A DNA stretch of 64,000 nt from Candidatus Gastranaerophilales bacterium (GCA_944322785.1 CALUPW010000003.1:180459-244458), one strand, 5' to 3'; counted from the stretch's first letter, positions 1 to 8,914 are shown. A program made the numbers and translations. Notes: generated by a model not told the origin, from the sequence alone.

Positions 1-203
1 AAAAACACATCCGGTTAATTTTTTGCTATAATTTTTACAAAAATTAATATTTTAGTACATTTCACTATTAAGCTGTTATTATTATATAAAATATTAATAT
101 TTGTGTAAAGAAAGTTAAATAAAGTTCACACTTTTGATTTATGAATTTATTTAAATTTCATACATGTGATGTAGTAACAAACATTTAATTTTAAGGAGAG
201 ATT

Positions 204-671
204 ATGAACAAAAATATGAAATTTTTGGCAATCGGGGTAGCGGCATTCGTTATTGGTTTTTCAGTAAATAATTTTGCTATGTCGGATGTACCTGCAAATT
301 ATAAAGTTGCAGTTGTCGACATTCCGCAGGTCGTTGCAAGCTCAACTCAGGTTAAGAATTTGAAAAAGGAACAACAGGCTAAGGCTGATGAACTTGTAAA
401 ATTTGTTGAAAAAGCAAGAAAAGACGTAGCTGCTGTAACGGATGAAACAAAGAAAAAAGAACTTGAAGAAAAATATTCAAAAGAATTGATATCTAAAAAA
501 GACAAAATGGAAAAAGATTATATCAACAAATTGTCTAAAATTGACGAAAGCATTTCAAAAACAGTTAATGAACAGGCAAAAGCAGGAAACTACAATATTG
601 TTCTTTCAAAAGGCGCAGTTTTATACGGCGGCGAAGATATAACTCAAACTGTTATCAAAGCTGTAAAATAA
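204..671 (+). CDS. OmpH/Skp-like periplasmic chaperone
   Basis: A 155-aa protein with an N-terminal hydrophobic signal segment (about residues 5-25), followed by a lysine- and glutamate-rich, coiled-coil-forming middle (about 50-125) and a short C-terminal strand region. This layout and the 'KVAVVDIPQVVASS' opening of the mature part match the OmpH/Skp family, whose members hold outer-membrane proteins soluble in the periplasm. The family assignment is from pattern; the trimeric chaperone role is known for Skp and inferred here. A clear AAGGAGAG ribosome binding site sits at 193-200, just before the ATG. The gene stands alone and ends at a strong terminator shared with the convergent gene. 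Confidence 0.75.
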   Translation: MNKNMKFLAIGVAAFVIGFSVNNFAMSDVPANYKVAVVDIPQVVASSTQVKNLKKEQQAKADELVKFVEKARKDVAAVTDETKKKELEEKYSKELISKKDKMEKDYINKLSKIDESISKTVNEQAKAGNYNIVLSKGAVLYGGEDITQTVIKAVK

Positions 672-690
672 CTTTGTTAAAGTCATAAAA

Positions 691-722
691 AAAAACGGGT
701 AACATTTTATTTACCCGTTTTT
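691..722. terminator. Bidirectional rho-independent terminator
   Basis: Stem AAAAACGGGTAA (691-702) pairs with TTACCCGTTTTT (711-722) around an 8-nt loop, with an A-run on the left and a T-run on the right. It lies between two convergent genes and can serve both. Confidence 0.9.
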
Positions 723-736
723 TTTTTATGACTTAA

Positions 737-1123
737 TTATTGCCCTTGATTTGGAGCTGTTTTGAACGGTCTGCATTCTCCGGTTTCGATTGTTTTTCCT
801 TTATATGTATAGGAAAAACTAATACATTTTTTCCCGGTTACATCAACGATTTTTCCTGCAATCTTTTTTGTCCCACGGAATTTTGCACAAGGCATAAAAT
901 AGTCTACTTTAAAATTTGTAGCTCCAAGCATAGACATTTCATACAGAGTTTGTCGTTCATTCTGTTTATTAGTAAACCAGCCGTCAATATATTTATCTGC
1001 TATATTTTTAAGCTTAACAGTGTTATCAGATGAAGCCTCCGGTATTGAAGCGGCAAATGCTCCTCCAGTAAGTGTAAAAGCTAAAAATAACGTAAATGCC
1101 GCTAAAATACTTTTTTGTTCCAT
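737..1123 (-). CDS. Small secreted protein of unknown function
   Basis: A 128-aa protein with a typical Sec signal peptide (hydrophobic residues 7-23, likely cut after AFA near residue 24). The mature part is about 100 aa with two cysteines near residues 78 and 99 that could form a disulfide. I recognise no domain. GAGGAG lies 7 nt before the ATG. A TATAAT (complement of 1159-1164) upstream is a plausible -10. It is convergent with the OmpH-like gene. Function unknown; periplasmic or outer-membrane location is inferred from the signal peptide. Confidence 0.6.
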   Translation of the reverse strand: MEQKSILAAFTLFLAFTLTGGAFAASIPEASSDNTVKLKNIADKYIDGWFTNKQNERQTLYEMSMLGATNFKVDYFMPCAKFRGTKKIAGKIVDVTGKKCISFSYTYKGKTIETGECRPFKTAPNQGQ

Positions 1124-1167
1124 CTTGATCTCCTCAAATTGATTTTTATTTATTTTTTATTATACCC

Positions 1168-1196
1168 GAAAGCGCCGGTTTTAAACCGGCGCTTTC
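1168..1196 (-). terminator. Strong hairpin after the hydrogenase operon
   Basis: A perfect 13-bp GC-rich stem (1168-1180 with 1184-1196) and a 3-nt loop, 17 nt after the hydA stop. There is no T-run directly after it on the minus strand, so it may act as a transcript-end stabiliser or a weak terminator. Confidence 0.65.
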
Positions 1197-1212
1197 AAAT
1201 TGTTACGCAAAA

Positions 1213-2964
1213 TTAAATATCCTTATAGGAACCCGCAAATCTGTTTGTATAAACAGTATGAAGGATTTCGTGGGCTTTATGAGAATTCGGATGTTCCAGA
1301 TATTCTTGATAAAGCTTTTGAATAGACGGATTCATATGCGACTTTCTCAAAGGAAGTTCAGTGTCCTCTTTATAAAGCCCTTCGGCACGCTCCTGCTTAA
1401 TTTTGCTGTTATCGCAGCTTCTGGGTTGTCCGCCGCCGTTGATACAGCCGCCGGGACAAGCCATAACTTCAAGCATCTGGAATTGCGCTTTGCCGTCTTT
1501 GATTTCCTGAATTGATTTTTCGGCTTCTTTGAGCGTTGAAACTACTCTTACAACAAGTTTTGTTCCTTTTAAATCCAGTTCAATATCACGTGAACGGTTT
1601 GTTGTACCTCTCATTTGTTTGATATCTACATCATTTAGAACTTCGCCCGTTGCAAATTCGTAAGCTGTTCTGACAGCCGCTTCCGCAACACCGCCTGATG
1701 CACCGAAGATTGTGCCGGCTCCTGTGTATTCGCCGAACGGACTGTCTGCGTCTTCGCCTTTAAGCGCATTAAAGTCAATTCCGGCTTCTCTAATCATTCT
1801 GCCGAGTTCCTGAGTGGTCAGGACGTAATCCGTGTCTGGGCGTCCGTTATGCGAAAGTTCAGAGCGCTTGCACTCGTATTTCTTCGCCGTACAAGGCATA
1901 ATCGCAACAACTACAAGATTTTCTCTTTCTATATTAAAGTGTTTCGGCACAATTTCAACAAGAACCGGCGACAACATTGACATCGGAGATTTGCAGCTTG
2001 AAAGATGAGGCAACATATCCGGATGCTGGTCTTCAAGATATTTAACCCACGCAGGACAGCATGAGGTAAACAGCGGAAGATTTTTGCCTGATTTAAGTCT
2101 TTCAAGAAATTCTGTTGCTTCTTCCATAATAGTCAAGTCTGCGGAAAAATTCGTATCAAAAATCAAGTCAAATCCGATTCTTCTTAAAGCTTCGTTCATT
2201 TTTTTGATTGAATTTTCACCCGGTTCAAGCCCGAACATTTCACCTATTGCAACACGAGTTGCAGGCGCCATCTGAACTGCAATTTTTTTATTCGGGTTTG
2301 TAATTTCACCCCAGACTTTTTCAACATCAGATTTTATTGTAAGAGCACCTGTCGGGCAAACAGCCGCACACTGACCGCAGTTTACACAGTCAACCTGTCC
2401 TAAAGGTCTGCCATTCATAGGCTGTACTACGGTTTTGGAACCTCTGTTTGCAAAACCTAGGACAGCATGTCCCTGAAATTCCGAGCAGGCTCTGACACAT
2501 GCACCGCAAAGAATACATTTGTTCGGATCTCTGACAAGAGATGGCGAACTGTCATCTACAGGAAGATAATCTTCAATCTGTTTTTCCGGATATCTGATTG
2601 TTTTAATTCCGTATTCTTCTGCGTATTTTTGAAGTTCGCAATTGCCTGATTTGTCGCAGGTCAGGCATTCTTTGTCATGGTTTGCAAGAAGAAGTTCAAG
2701 AACAGTTTTTCTGATTCTTCTTGTTCTTTCTGTGTTAAGATGAATTTTCAAACCAGCTTCCGGCGGCATTGTGCAGGAGGATTGAATTCCTCTGCCTTCG
2801 ATTTCCACAACGCACATACGGCAGGCGCCGAATGAAGTTAAATCAGGACGGTAGCAGAAAGTCGGAACATTCATGCCGGCTTTTCTGATTACTTCCAGAA
2901 TGTTTGGCTCGTCTGTGAATTCAACTTCCCTGCCGTCTATAAATAATGTTTTTTTATCTGTCAT
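1213..2964 (-). CDS. hydA: [FeFe] hydrogenase catalytic subunit (HydA/HndD type)
   Basis: Reversible H2 production and oxidation at an H-cluster. The order of domains is fully visible: N-terminal 2Fe-2S domain (C37, C48, C51, C64), His-ligated 4Fe-4S site (H96, C100, C103, C109), two 4Fe-4S sites (C150/153/156/160 and C193/196/199/203), then the H-cluster domain with TSCCPAW (C302, C303), MPCTAKKYE (C358) and MACPGGCINGGGQ (C503, C507). The 583-aa length fits the M3-type catalytic subunit of trimeric enzymes. With the NuoF- and NuoE-like genes just upstream it should form an electron-bifurcating HydABC complex using NADH and reduced ferredoxin; bifurcation is inferred from composition. The first H-cluster motif has Ala where CpI-type enzymes have Gly. 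AAAGGAA precedes the ATG. Cytoplasmic, with no signal peptide. Confidence 0.95.
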   Translation of the reverse strand: MTDKKTLFIDGREVEFTDEPNILEVIRKAGMNVPTFCYRPDLTSFGACRMCVVEIEGRGIQSSCTMPPEAGLKIHLNTERTRRIRKTVLELLLANHDKECLTCDKSGNCELQKYAEEYGIKTIRYPEKQIEDYLPVDDSSPSLVRDPNKCILCGACVRACSEFQGHAVLGFANRGSKTVVQPMNGRPLGQVDCVNCGQCAAVCPTGALTIKSDVEKVWGEITNPNKKIAVQMAPATRVAIGEMFGLEPGENSIKKMNEALRRIGFDLIFDTNFSADLTIMEEATEFLERLKSGKNLPLFTSCCPAWVKYLEDQHPDMLPHLSSCKSPMSMLSPVLVEIVPKHFNIERENLVVVAIMPCTAKKYECKRSELSHNGRPDTDYVLTTQELGRMIREAGIDFNALKGEDADSPFGEYTGAGTIFGASGGVAEAAVRTAYEFATGEVLNDVDIKQMRGTTNRSRDIELDLKGTKLVVRVVSTLKEAEKSIQEIKDGKAQFQMLEVMACPGGCINGGGQPRSCDNSKIKQERAEGLYKEDTELPLRKSHMNPSIQKLYQEYLEHPNSHKAHEILHTVYTNRFAGSYKDI

Positions 2965-3002
2965 TTTGTTATTCCTTTATGGTTCCGGTTGATTGGCTGT
3001 AA

Positions 3003-3060
3003 GTTGAACGGTGATGAACAGCTGTTTAAACCAAACCCTTCAACACTTCAACCGTTCAAC
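3003..3060. repeat. Inverted repeat between hydB and hydA
   Basis: In the 104-nt gap between the two genes GTTGAACGGT (3003-3012) is repeated inverted as ACCGTTCAAC (3051-3060), with further TTCAAC copies nearby (3041-3070). The mRNA can form a hairpin with a 38-nt loop. It could tune the hydA:hydB ratio or mark an intercistronic repeat element. Confidence 0.6.
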
Positions 3061-3068
3061 CTTTCAAC

Positions 3069-4931
3069 TTACTCTAATACTATTGCTCTGAACGGACAGC
3101 TTGCAAAACATGCTTCGCACTTGATACATTTTGACTGATCAATATGGTGCGGCTGCTTAACTGTTCCTGAAATTGCGCCGACAGGGCAGATTCTTGCACA
3201 TTTTGTACAACCTTTGCAAAGGTCTTCGTTGATTTTGACCTTTTTCATAGCCGTACAAACGCCTGCAGGACATTTTTTATCCTTGATGTGAGCAATATAT
3301 TCATCTCTAAAATATTTTAGTGTTGAAAGAACAGGATTCGGAGCTGTTTTCCCTAGTCCGCAGAGCGATCCGTCTTTAACTGCGTGAGCAAGTTCTTCAA
3401 GTGTATCCAAATCCTTCATTTCGCCTTTGCCTGCAACGATTTTTTCAAGGATTTTGAGCATATTTTTTGTACCTTCACGGCATGGAACGCACTTTCCGCA
3501 GCTTTCGTTCTGTGTAAAGTTCATAAAGAATCTTGCAACTTCAACGATACAAGTTTTGTCGCTCATAACAACAAGTCCGCCTGATCCGACCATTGCGCCG
3601 GCTTTAATCAGGTTGTCATAATCCATCGGAATATCAAGGTGTTCTTCCGTTAAACATCCGCCTGAAGGCCCGCCGATTTGAACAGCTTTGAATTTCTTGC
3701 CGTCACGCATGCCGCCGCCGATATCGAATACGATTTCACGGAGGGTTGTGCCCATCGGAACTTCAATAAGACCTGTGTTATTAACTTCGCCTGTGAGAGC
3801 AAAGGTTTTTGTGCCTTTTGAAGTTTCTGTTCCCATTTGAGAGAACCAGTCGGCACCTTTAAGAAGAATTACCGGAACGTTTGCTAAAGTTTCAACGTTG
3901 TTGATAAGGGTTGGTCTGCCAAACAGTCCTTTATTTGCCGGAAACGGCGGTTTTGGTCTTGGCATACCACGTTCACCTTCAATTGATGCCATAAGAGCGG
4001 TTTCTTCGCCGCAAACAAATGCGCCGGCGCCTTCTTTGATATGAATTTCAAGTGAGAAGTTACTTCCCATTATATTTTTGCCTAAGAAGTTTCTTTCTTC
4101 AGCGTCTGCAATTGCTTTTCTTAAACGTTTGATTGCAAGCGGGTATTCGGCACGTACATAGATGTAAGCTTCGTCAGCTCCGATTGCGAATGCTGCAATT
4201 GCAATACCTTCAAGAAGTTTGTGCGGGTCGCCTTCCATAACTGATCTGTCCATGAATGCGCCCGGGTCGCCTTCATCACCGTTACATACAACATAAGATT
4301 TGCCGCCTCTGTTGGCTGCCGTAAATCTCCATTTTCTTCCGGTCGGGAAGCCGCCGCCGCCTCTGCCTCTTAAGCCAGATTTTTCGATAGTATCAATTAC
4401 TGCATCAGGATTGTTTTCTTCGAGAACTTTTGCTAATGCTTCATAACCTCTTACTGCAATTGCTTCGTCAATTGATTCTGCGTTAATGTTTCCGCAGTTT
4501 GCAAGAGCAGTACGGGTTTGCTTTGCGTAGAAGTTTATGTGTTCGTCATCCTGAACGTGCTGGTGGGTTTTCGGATCGACATATAGAAGTCTTTCTACGG
4601 GTTTGTTGTTTTTGATGTGGCTTTCGTAGATTTCTTCAACGTCTTTTTCCTTAACTTTTACGTAAGTTACGTGTTTATCCGGAATTACGACCAGAACGCC
4701 CTGTTCACAAAAGCCGTGGCAGCCGGTCGGAACAATTGTCATTTTGTCGTAATCCGTCAAAACTGAAACATCGGCTCCGAGTTCTTTAAATTTTTCAATA
4801 ACTTTTAAAGAACCGTTTGCAACACAGCCTGTTCCAGCACAAACCAGAACTCTTAAACCTTGAGTTTTAATATTTTCCTGCGCTCTTTTCTGTTCGTCAA
4901 GTATATTAATATTCAATGCTGTTTTCTCCAT
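3069..4931 (-). CDS. hydB: Bifurcating hydrogenase NADH/FMN subunit (HydB, NuoF-like)
   Basis: 620 aa. An N-terminal thioredoxin-like 2Fe-2S domain (C31, C36, C71, C75) is followed by a NuoF module with the FMN/NADH-binding glycine-rich loop GRGGGGFPTG (about 189-198) and the ESCGKCVPCREG iron-sulfur site (C478, C481, C484, C524). Two C-terminal 4Fe-4S ferredoxin sites follow (C572/575/578/582 and C602/605/608/612). This is the usual HydB layout: it takes NADH electrons and passes them to HydA and ferredoxin. The start overlaps the hydC stop by one base (TAATG) with AAGGAGGG upstream, so the two are translationally coupled. Cytoplasmic. Bifurcating activity is inferred from the subunit set. 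Confidence 0.95.
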   Translation of the reverse strand: MEKTALNINILDEQKRAQENIKTQGLRVLVCAGTGCVANGSLKVIEKFKELGADVSVLTDYDKMTIVPTGCHGFCEQGVLVVIPDKHVTYVKVKEKDVEEIYESHIKNNKPVERLLYVDPKTHQHVQDDEHINFYAKQTRTALANCGNINAESIDEAIAVRGYEALAKVLEENNPDAVIDTIEKSGLRGRGGGGFPTGRKWRFTAANRGGKSYVVCNGDEGDPGAFMDRSVMEGDPHKLLEGIAIAAFAIGADEAYIYVRAEYPLAIKRLRKAIADAEERNFLGKNIMGSNFSLEIHIKEGAGAFVCGEETALMASIEGERGMPRPKPPFPANKGLFGRPTLINNVETLANVPVILLKGADWFSQMGTETSKGTKTFALTGEVNNTGLIEVPMGTTLREIVFDIGGGMRDGKKFKAVQIGGPSGGCLTEEHLDIPMDYDNLIKAGAMVGSGGLVVMSDKTCIVEVARFFMNFTQNESCGKCVPCREGTKNMLKILEKIVAGKGEMKDLDTLEELAHAVKDGSLCGLGKTAPNPVLSTLKYFRDEYIAHIKDKKCPAGVCTAMKKVKINEDLCKGCTKCARICPVGAISGTVKQPHHIDQSKCIKCEACFASCPFRAIVLE

Positions 4932-5425
4932 TAGTTGCCCTCCTTAATCAATGTGTCCAGAACAATTGTGATGGCATCGGAGGTCATCTGCGGATAAACT
5001 TTGTCGTTGATTACGACAACAGGTGCTAGTCCACATGCACCCAGACAGCTTACGGTTTCCAGAGAGAACAGTCCGTTTTCGCTTGTAAGCTGCCCTGCCT
5101 GCATATTTAATTTTGCTCTGATTGCATTAAGAACAGGCATTGAGCCTCTTACGTGGCAGGCAGTTCCGTCGCAGACTTTGATTTCAAATTTGCCTTTCGG
5201 CTCAAGTGAAAATTGCGCATAAAATGTCGCAACTCCGAAAACTGTTGCGGGGGATAACCCTTCCACTTTTGTACCGATATAAATCATAGCTTCTTCCGGA
5301 AGATACCGGTAAACTTCCTGAACTTTTTGAAGCATCGCAATCAAATTAGACTTTTTACCGCCGCAATCTGCGATAATAGCATCTAATTTGGATGTGTCAA
5401 CACCATGAGGATTTCCTACACTCAT
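4931..5425 (-). CDS. hydC: Bifurcating hydrogenase 2Fe-2S subunit (HydC, NuoE-like)
   Basis: A 164-aa NuoE-like protein: helical N-terminus, then a thioredoxin-fold domain with a 2Fe-2S site made by C85 and C90 (CDGTAC) and C127 and C131 (CLGAC). It is the small electron-transfer subunit of the HydABC complex and the first gene of the operon hydC-hydB-hydA. CAGGAG lies 7 nt before the ATG. The upstream 140 nt hold a short dyad (5482-5498) that may be regulatory. No hydrogenase maturation genes (hydE, hydF, hydG) are in the window, so these must lie elsewhere. Confidence 0.93.
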   Translation of the reverse strand: MSVGNPHGVDTSKLDAIIADCGGKKSNLIAMLQKVQEVYRYLPEEAMIYIGTKVEGLSPATVFGVATFYAQFSLEPKGKFEIKVCDGTACHVRGSMPVLNAIRAKLNMQAGQLTSENGLFSLETVSCLGACGLAPVVVINDKVYPQMTSDAITIVLDTLIKEGN

Positions 5426-5481
5426 TTTCGACTCCTGTTTTTGATTTACTATTAACCCAGATTAGTGTAATTTTTACAACT

Positions 5482-5498
5482 TAATCTTATAAAGATTA
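5482..5498. promoter_or_regulatory. Short dyad upstream of hydC
   Basis: TAATCTT-ATA-AAGATTA, a perfect 7-bp inverted repeat with a 3-nt spacer, about 57 nt upstream of the hydC start. It has operator-like size. It does not match the Rex consensus (TTGTTAA-N4-TTAACAA). Function is speculative. Confidence 0.35.
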
Positions 5499-5567
5499 TC
5501 GCACAACGGTATTTAAAAAGCAAGTTTTTAAATGCGACTGAGCTTTGTCCTAAGCTCAAATTCTGAA

Positions 5568-7697
5568 TTATTTTGAGGATTTTTTATTGTAAAGGTATGA
5601 GAGAATCATCAAAATTATACCAAGTGTAATTATTGCGATAAATTTATACAAGATATCAATATTTGCAAGGTCGTATATGAAAATTCTGATTATTGAAAGG
5701 ATACAGAAACCGATACCGCAAATTTTAAGCCAGCTTTTGTTTTTCAAAATTCCGATTGTAGTTATGATTCCGGAATACAGTATCCATGCAACGGAAATCA
5801 AATATTCACCGTCAGTTATTGAATATTTTGATATAACATCTACTATTTCGTAATGTACAAGTATAAATCCAAAAATCATCGCAAGATATTTATAGAAGTC
5901 TTTTTCGGAAAATTTGTTATAAACAATGCATGCGGCAATTCCCAATAAAAATGCTGCTGCTCTTATATTTATAACAGGAATGAATGCTTTAATCGGACTG
6001 TAATGGACGCCAGTAAAAATAAGGAATAATGCAGAGAAAATTCCGGCAATCGCAGCTAAGATTGAAACAAACGGTTTTAAGTCAGAGTCAATCGTATTAA
6101 GCCGTTTTAAGCTTATTGTATATGCAAATCCGAGAATTGCGTTTGTCATGTTGTTAATAAAATGAGCAGACGTATTTTCACCGACAAAGCGCTGTGTGAT
6201 TATATTGTTCAATTCAAGCCCCATATAAAAATAAATTGACGTTATACATGCAAATTTAAAGGATTCGGCAAGGTTGATGAATTTCTTATCATCCGATTTT
6301 GACAGCAGATAATATGAAGCCGCAGATGATAATATGACCGGCATAAACATCAATAGTCTTACATTCCATACAGGTGTAAAGTTCTTGATACTTTTTATTG
6401 CAAAAACTCCGTCAACAGGAATAATTGAAAATGCTGCGGCTGCCCAGATTAAGACAGTCCATTTTGCTATGTTTTGCATTTTATATCTGTAAGCGTAATA
6501 TGCAAGAACAACAGATTCAACTGCCCATACATAACATTTTGTTGTCGGGGATTCATCGCAGATGAAAAATACCATTAAAAATGCTGCCGCAAGACTCAAA
6601 TTCAGATAGTTTTTGAAAGTTTCCGGCGCAGATTTTTTAAGGTATGTAATTATTGAATAAACAAATGCGACAGCAAGCTCCGTGTAACCTATAATTCTAA
6701 AATCATGAGTAAATGTTTTCAGTAAAAGGCAGGTTAAAACTGCAAGATTAATATAGTTTAAAGCTTTGTTATCCGATTTATCAGCAGATATAAATAAATC
6801 ATAAATCAAATAAAGCGCCCACAAAATGAGCGGCAAAACAAGGTTTATATCATAACAAAGTATTAAGGCTGCTGCAAGAGTAATGCAAAGGTTAACCGTA
6901 TTTACAATTTCACGGCTTTTGTTTCTGCAGGTATAGGCCAGTGAAAGAATGTTTATAAATATCAGGTATCCGAACAGAAAGTTTGACGGAACGTCAAATT
7001 CCGAATTTAGGAAAATCGGAGTAAGGTATGAAGCAACAAGACTTATTACAAGCATTGAAATTGTTTTTAGCTTATCTGCGAGGTAGAAAGCTGCAAGCAA
7101 AAGCAATGTCGCTATGATAATGGTATGCGTAAAATTAAAGAATTTAAAAAGAGCGGATGCACAGTATGTTGAAATAAACATTGCTCCAAATCCTGTTCCC
7201 AGCAAAACTTCTGCATAATTTTGCATATTTTCTTTAGAATGAAGCTTTAAGCCTCCTGCAATAAGCCCGAGTCCCGCCAGATATCCGAGAATGATTTTTA
7301 ATTGCGGAGTAAATACAATAAACGGCGACACAATTTTTATCAGAATAATAAGTCCCACAAGAATTGCAAGGGCACCGATTTTGTTAAAAATATTCCCTAA
7401 AAACAGATTTTCAAAAGACTTTTTGCATGTTTCAGGTTTTATTACGGATTCGGCTGCTTGTTGAATTTTATCAATCTTTTTATTGAATACAACGTCATCT
7501 GGGATATCAGAAATAGACAAAGGTTCATCTGACTGTGGTAATTTTTCGGATAGTTCAGGAGTGCCCTCCTGTTCATCTGCATTACTTTTTAAAAGTGCAG
7601 ATTTTAATTCTTTTATTGAATCCGATAAATCAGACAAATTTCTTTGCAGAATACAAAGCCATATAATCATTAAAACAATTACTACCGCAGTCATCAT
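5568..7697 (-). CDS. DUF2339 polytopic membrane protein
   Basis: 709 aa. One N-terminal transmembrane segment (2-17), a short coiled coil (about 20-40), an acidic linker to about residue 90, then some twenty hydrophobic segments running to the C-terminus. The 'GNIFNKIGALAILVGLIILIK' region and the long all-membrane architecture match DUF2339 (PF10101), a family of unknown function common in diderm gut bacteria. GAGGGG precedes the ATGATG start. Transcribed alone on the minus strand. The molecular function is not known. Confidence 0.75.
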   Translation of the reverse strand: MMTAVVIVLMIIWLCILQRNLSDLSDSIKELKSALLKSNADEQEGTPELSEKLPQSDEPLSISDIPDDVVFNKKIDKIQQAAESVIKPETCKKSFENLFLGNIFNKIGALAILVGLIILIKIVSPFIVFTPQLKIILGYLAGLGLIAGGLKLHSKENMQNYAEVLLGTGFGAMFISTYCASALFKFFNFTHTIIIATLLLLAAFYLADKLKTISMLVISLVASYLTPIFLNSEFDVPSNFLFGYLIFINILSLAYTCRNKSREIVNTVNLCITLAAALILCYDINLVLPLILWALYLIYDLFISADKSDNKALNYINLAVLTCLLLKTFTHDFRIIGYTELAVAFVYSIITYLKKSAPETFKNYLNLSLAAAFLMVFFICDESPTTKCYVWAVESVVLAYYAYRYKMQNIAKWTVLIWAAAAFSIIPVDGVFAIKSIKNFTPVWNVRLLMFMPVILSSAASYYLLSKSDDKKFINLAESFKFACITSIYFYMGLELNNIITQRFVGENTSAHFINNMTNAILGFAYTISLKRLNTIDSDLKPFVSILAAIAGIFSALFLIFTGVHYSPIKAFIPVINIRAAAFLLGIAACIVYNKFSEKDFYKYLAMIFGFILVHYEIVDVISKYSITDGEYLISVAWILYSGIITTIGILKNKSWLKICGIGFCILSIIRIFIYDLANIDILYKFIAIITLGIILMILSYLYNKKSSK

Positions 7698-7756
7698 ATC
7701 CCCTCTTTAGTTTATAAAATTTATTTTAGCTCTTTAAAATGCATGCTGTCAATCTG

Positions 7757-8380
7757 TTAAATATTTTGAGCACAAAAATCTTTTATAGGACAGATATTAC
7801 ATTGTGGATTAATTGGTTTGCATACGTTCTGCCCGTGGGTTACGAGGAGGGTGTTTATATCAATCCAGTATTTAACCGGCAGTTTTTCTCTTAAAGCAAA
7901 TTCTGTTTCCTCTGGCGTTTTGGTTTTGACATATCCGAGACGATTAAAAATTCTATGAACATGAACATCAACGCATATTGCAGGTTCATGAAAGCCCTGA
8001 CTCATAACTAAATTTGCGGTTTTTCTGCCGACACCTTTAAATTTAGTCATTTCCTCAATTGATTTCGGAACTTTTGAGTTATATTTTTCAACAAGTTCTT
8101 TGGACAGTTCAACAATCTGTTTTGCTTTGTTTGCATAAAATCCGACTGGATAAATTGCTTTTTCAAGTTTTTTGACATCACATTTTGCAAAGTCCTCAGG
8201 TGTTCGCCCGAGTTCCAGCATTCTGAGCGTTGCCGGATATGTGGTTTTGTCGTTTGTTCTGAGGCTCAAAATACAGGCAATCAAAACAAGATAAGGGTCA
8301 TTAAAACTGTCCATCAAGTGTACAAAATCACTTTTGGGCTGGTCGGCCGCTTTCAACTTCTCAACTACTTCATCAATCAT
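7757..8380 (-). CDS. nth: Endonuclease III (DNA glycosylase/AP lyase)
   Basis: A bifunctional base-excision-repair enzyme removing oxidised pyrimidines. At 207 aa it is full length. Visible are the helix-hairpin-helix FKGVGRKTAN (114-123) with catalytic Lys120, catalytic Asp138 in CVDVHVHR, and the C-terminal 4Fe-4S cluster with exact C-x6-C-x2-C-x5-C spacing (C187, C194, C197, C203). The N-terminal motif reads LSLRTND rather than the enterobacterial LSAQATD. There is no ribosome binding site; instead TACAAT ends 6 nt before the ATG, so the mRNA may be leaderless. Confidence 0.93.
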   Translation of the reverse strand: MIDEVVEKLKAADQPKSDFVHLMDSFNDPYLVLIACILSLRTNDKTTYPATLRMLELGRTPEDFAKCDVKKLEKAIYPVGFYANKAKQIVELSKELVEKYNSKVPKSIEEMTKFKGVGRKTANLVMSQGFHEPAICVDVHVHRIFNRLGYVKTKTPEETEFALREKLPVKYWIDINTLLVTHGQNVCKPINPQCNICPIKDFCAQNI

Positions 8381-8386
8381 AAAAGA

Positions 8387-8392
8387 ATTGTA
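8387..8392 (-). promoter_or_regulatory. -10 element of a possible leaderless promoter (nth)
   Basis: TACAAT on the minus strand, followed by exactly 6 nt (TCTTTT) and then the nth ATG. No ribosome binding site is present. One of a recurring set in this window. Confidence 0.5.
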
Positions 8393-8497
8393 TAATTAAA
8401 AACAACAGGTTTCAAGCATTTGAGAATGGGACTTATCTTGAAAAAATTTCAAATAAATGTTAAACTATAAAAGTAATAAATATAGGAGCTTTACAAC

Positions 8498-8557
8498 ATG
8501 AAAACAACCAAAACCATTGATATGACTGAATTTCAGGGGGGGGGGGGGCACCCGTAG
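8498..8557 (+). pseudogene. Short or broken ORF running into a 13-G tract
   Basis: A start with a good ribosome binding site (TAGGAG, 8483-8488) opens a frame MKTTKTIDMTEFQ, which enters an uninterrupted run of 13 G (8536-8548) and stops at 8555-8557 after 19 codons. Reading in a second frame after the tract also stops at once. The third frame stays open to about 8678 but through palindromic repeat sequence, so it probably encodes nothing real. This looks like the 5' end of a gene that was cut off by repeat insertion, a slippage-controlled gene, or an assembly artefact. A 13-G run is very unusual in DNA this AT-rich. Confidence 0.4.
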
Positions 8558-8586
8558 CCTAGCTCCTGATTGCGATTCGGCATTAC

Positions 8587-8914
8587 GTCATTCTGAACTC
8601 GTTTCAGAATCTCTTAATAAAGGGAATGATTTCGGCTCGGAGGCCGGAATTACAAAGCCGTCACATGTGCATCCGTAATGTCATTCTGAGCTTGACTCAG
8701 AATCTATCAATGAGCACTCCAAACTTTTGTCCCCGAGTGTCATTCTGAATTTATTTCAGAATCCAGTTGAGATGCTGAATCAAGTTCAGCATGACAAAAG
8801 TTTGGAGTTAAGTCCAACAATAAAACAGAACAACCTCCGCCCCGCCGGCCGTAGTGACGAAAGCAGCCGGATGCCACTCACCCCGTCCCGTCACTCTGAC
8901 GAAAATCAGAGTCT
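8587..8914. repeat. Cluster of nested palindromic repeats
   Basis: At least five related palindromic units of the form GTCATTCTGA-n-TCAGAATC: 8587-8612, 8680-8705, 8739-8764, the variant GATGCTGAA-n-TTCAGCATGAC at 8771-8795, and 8890-8914. Two of them sit inside a larger perfect 16-bp inverted repeat (8716-8731 with 8793-8808). Such units resemble dispersed REP/MITE-like elements. The long upstream part of the reading frame running into the prepilin gene (8727-8948) is translated from these repeats and is very likely not protein. The stretch 8393-8948 holds no convincing gene apart from the short broken frame at 8498. Confidence 0.8.
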
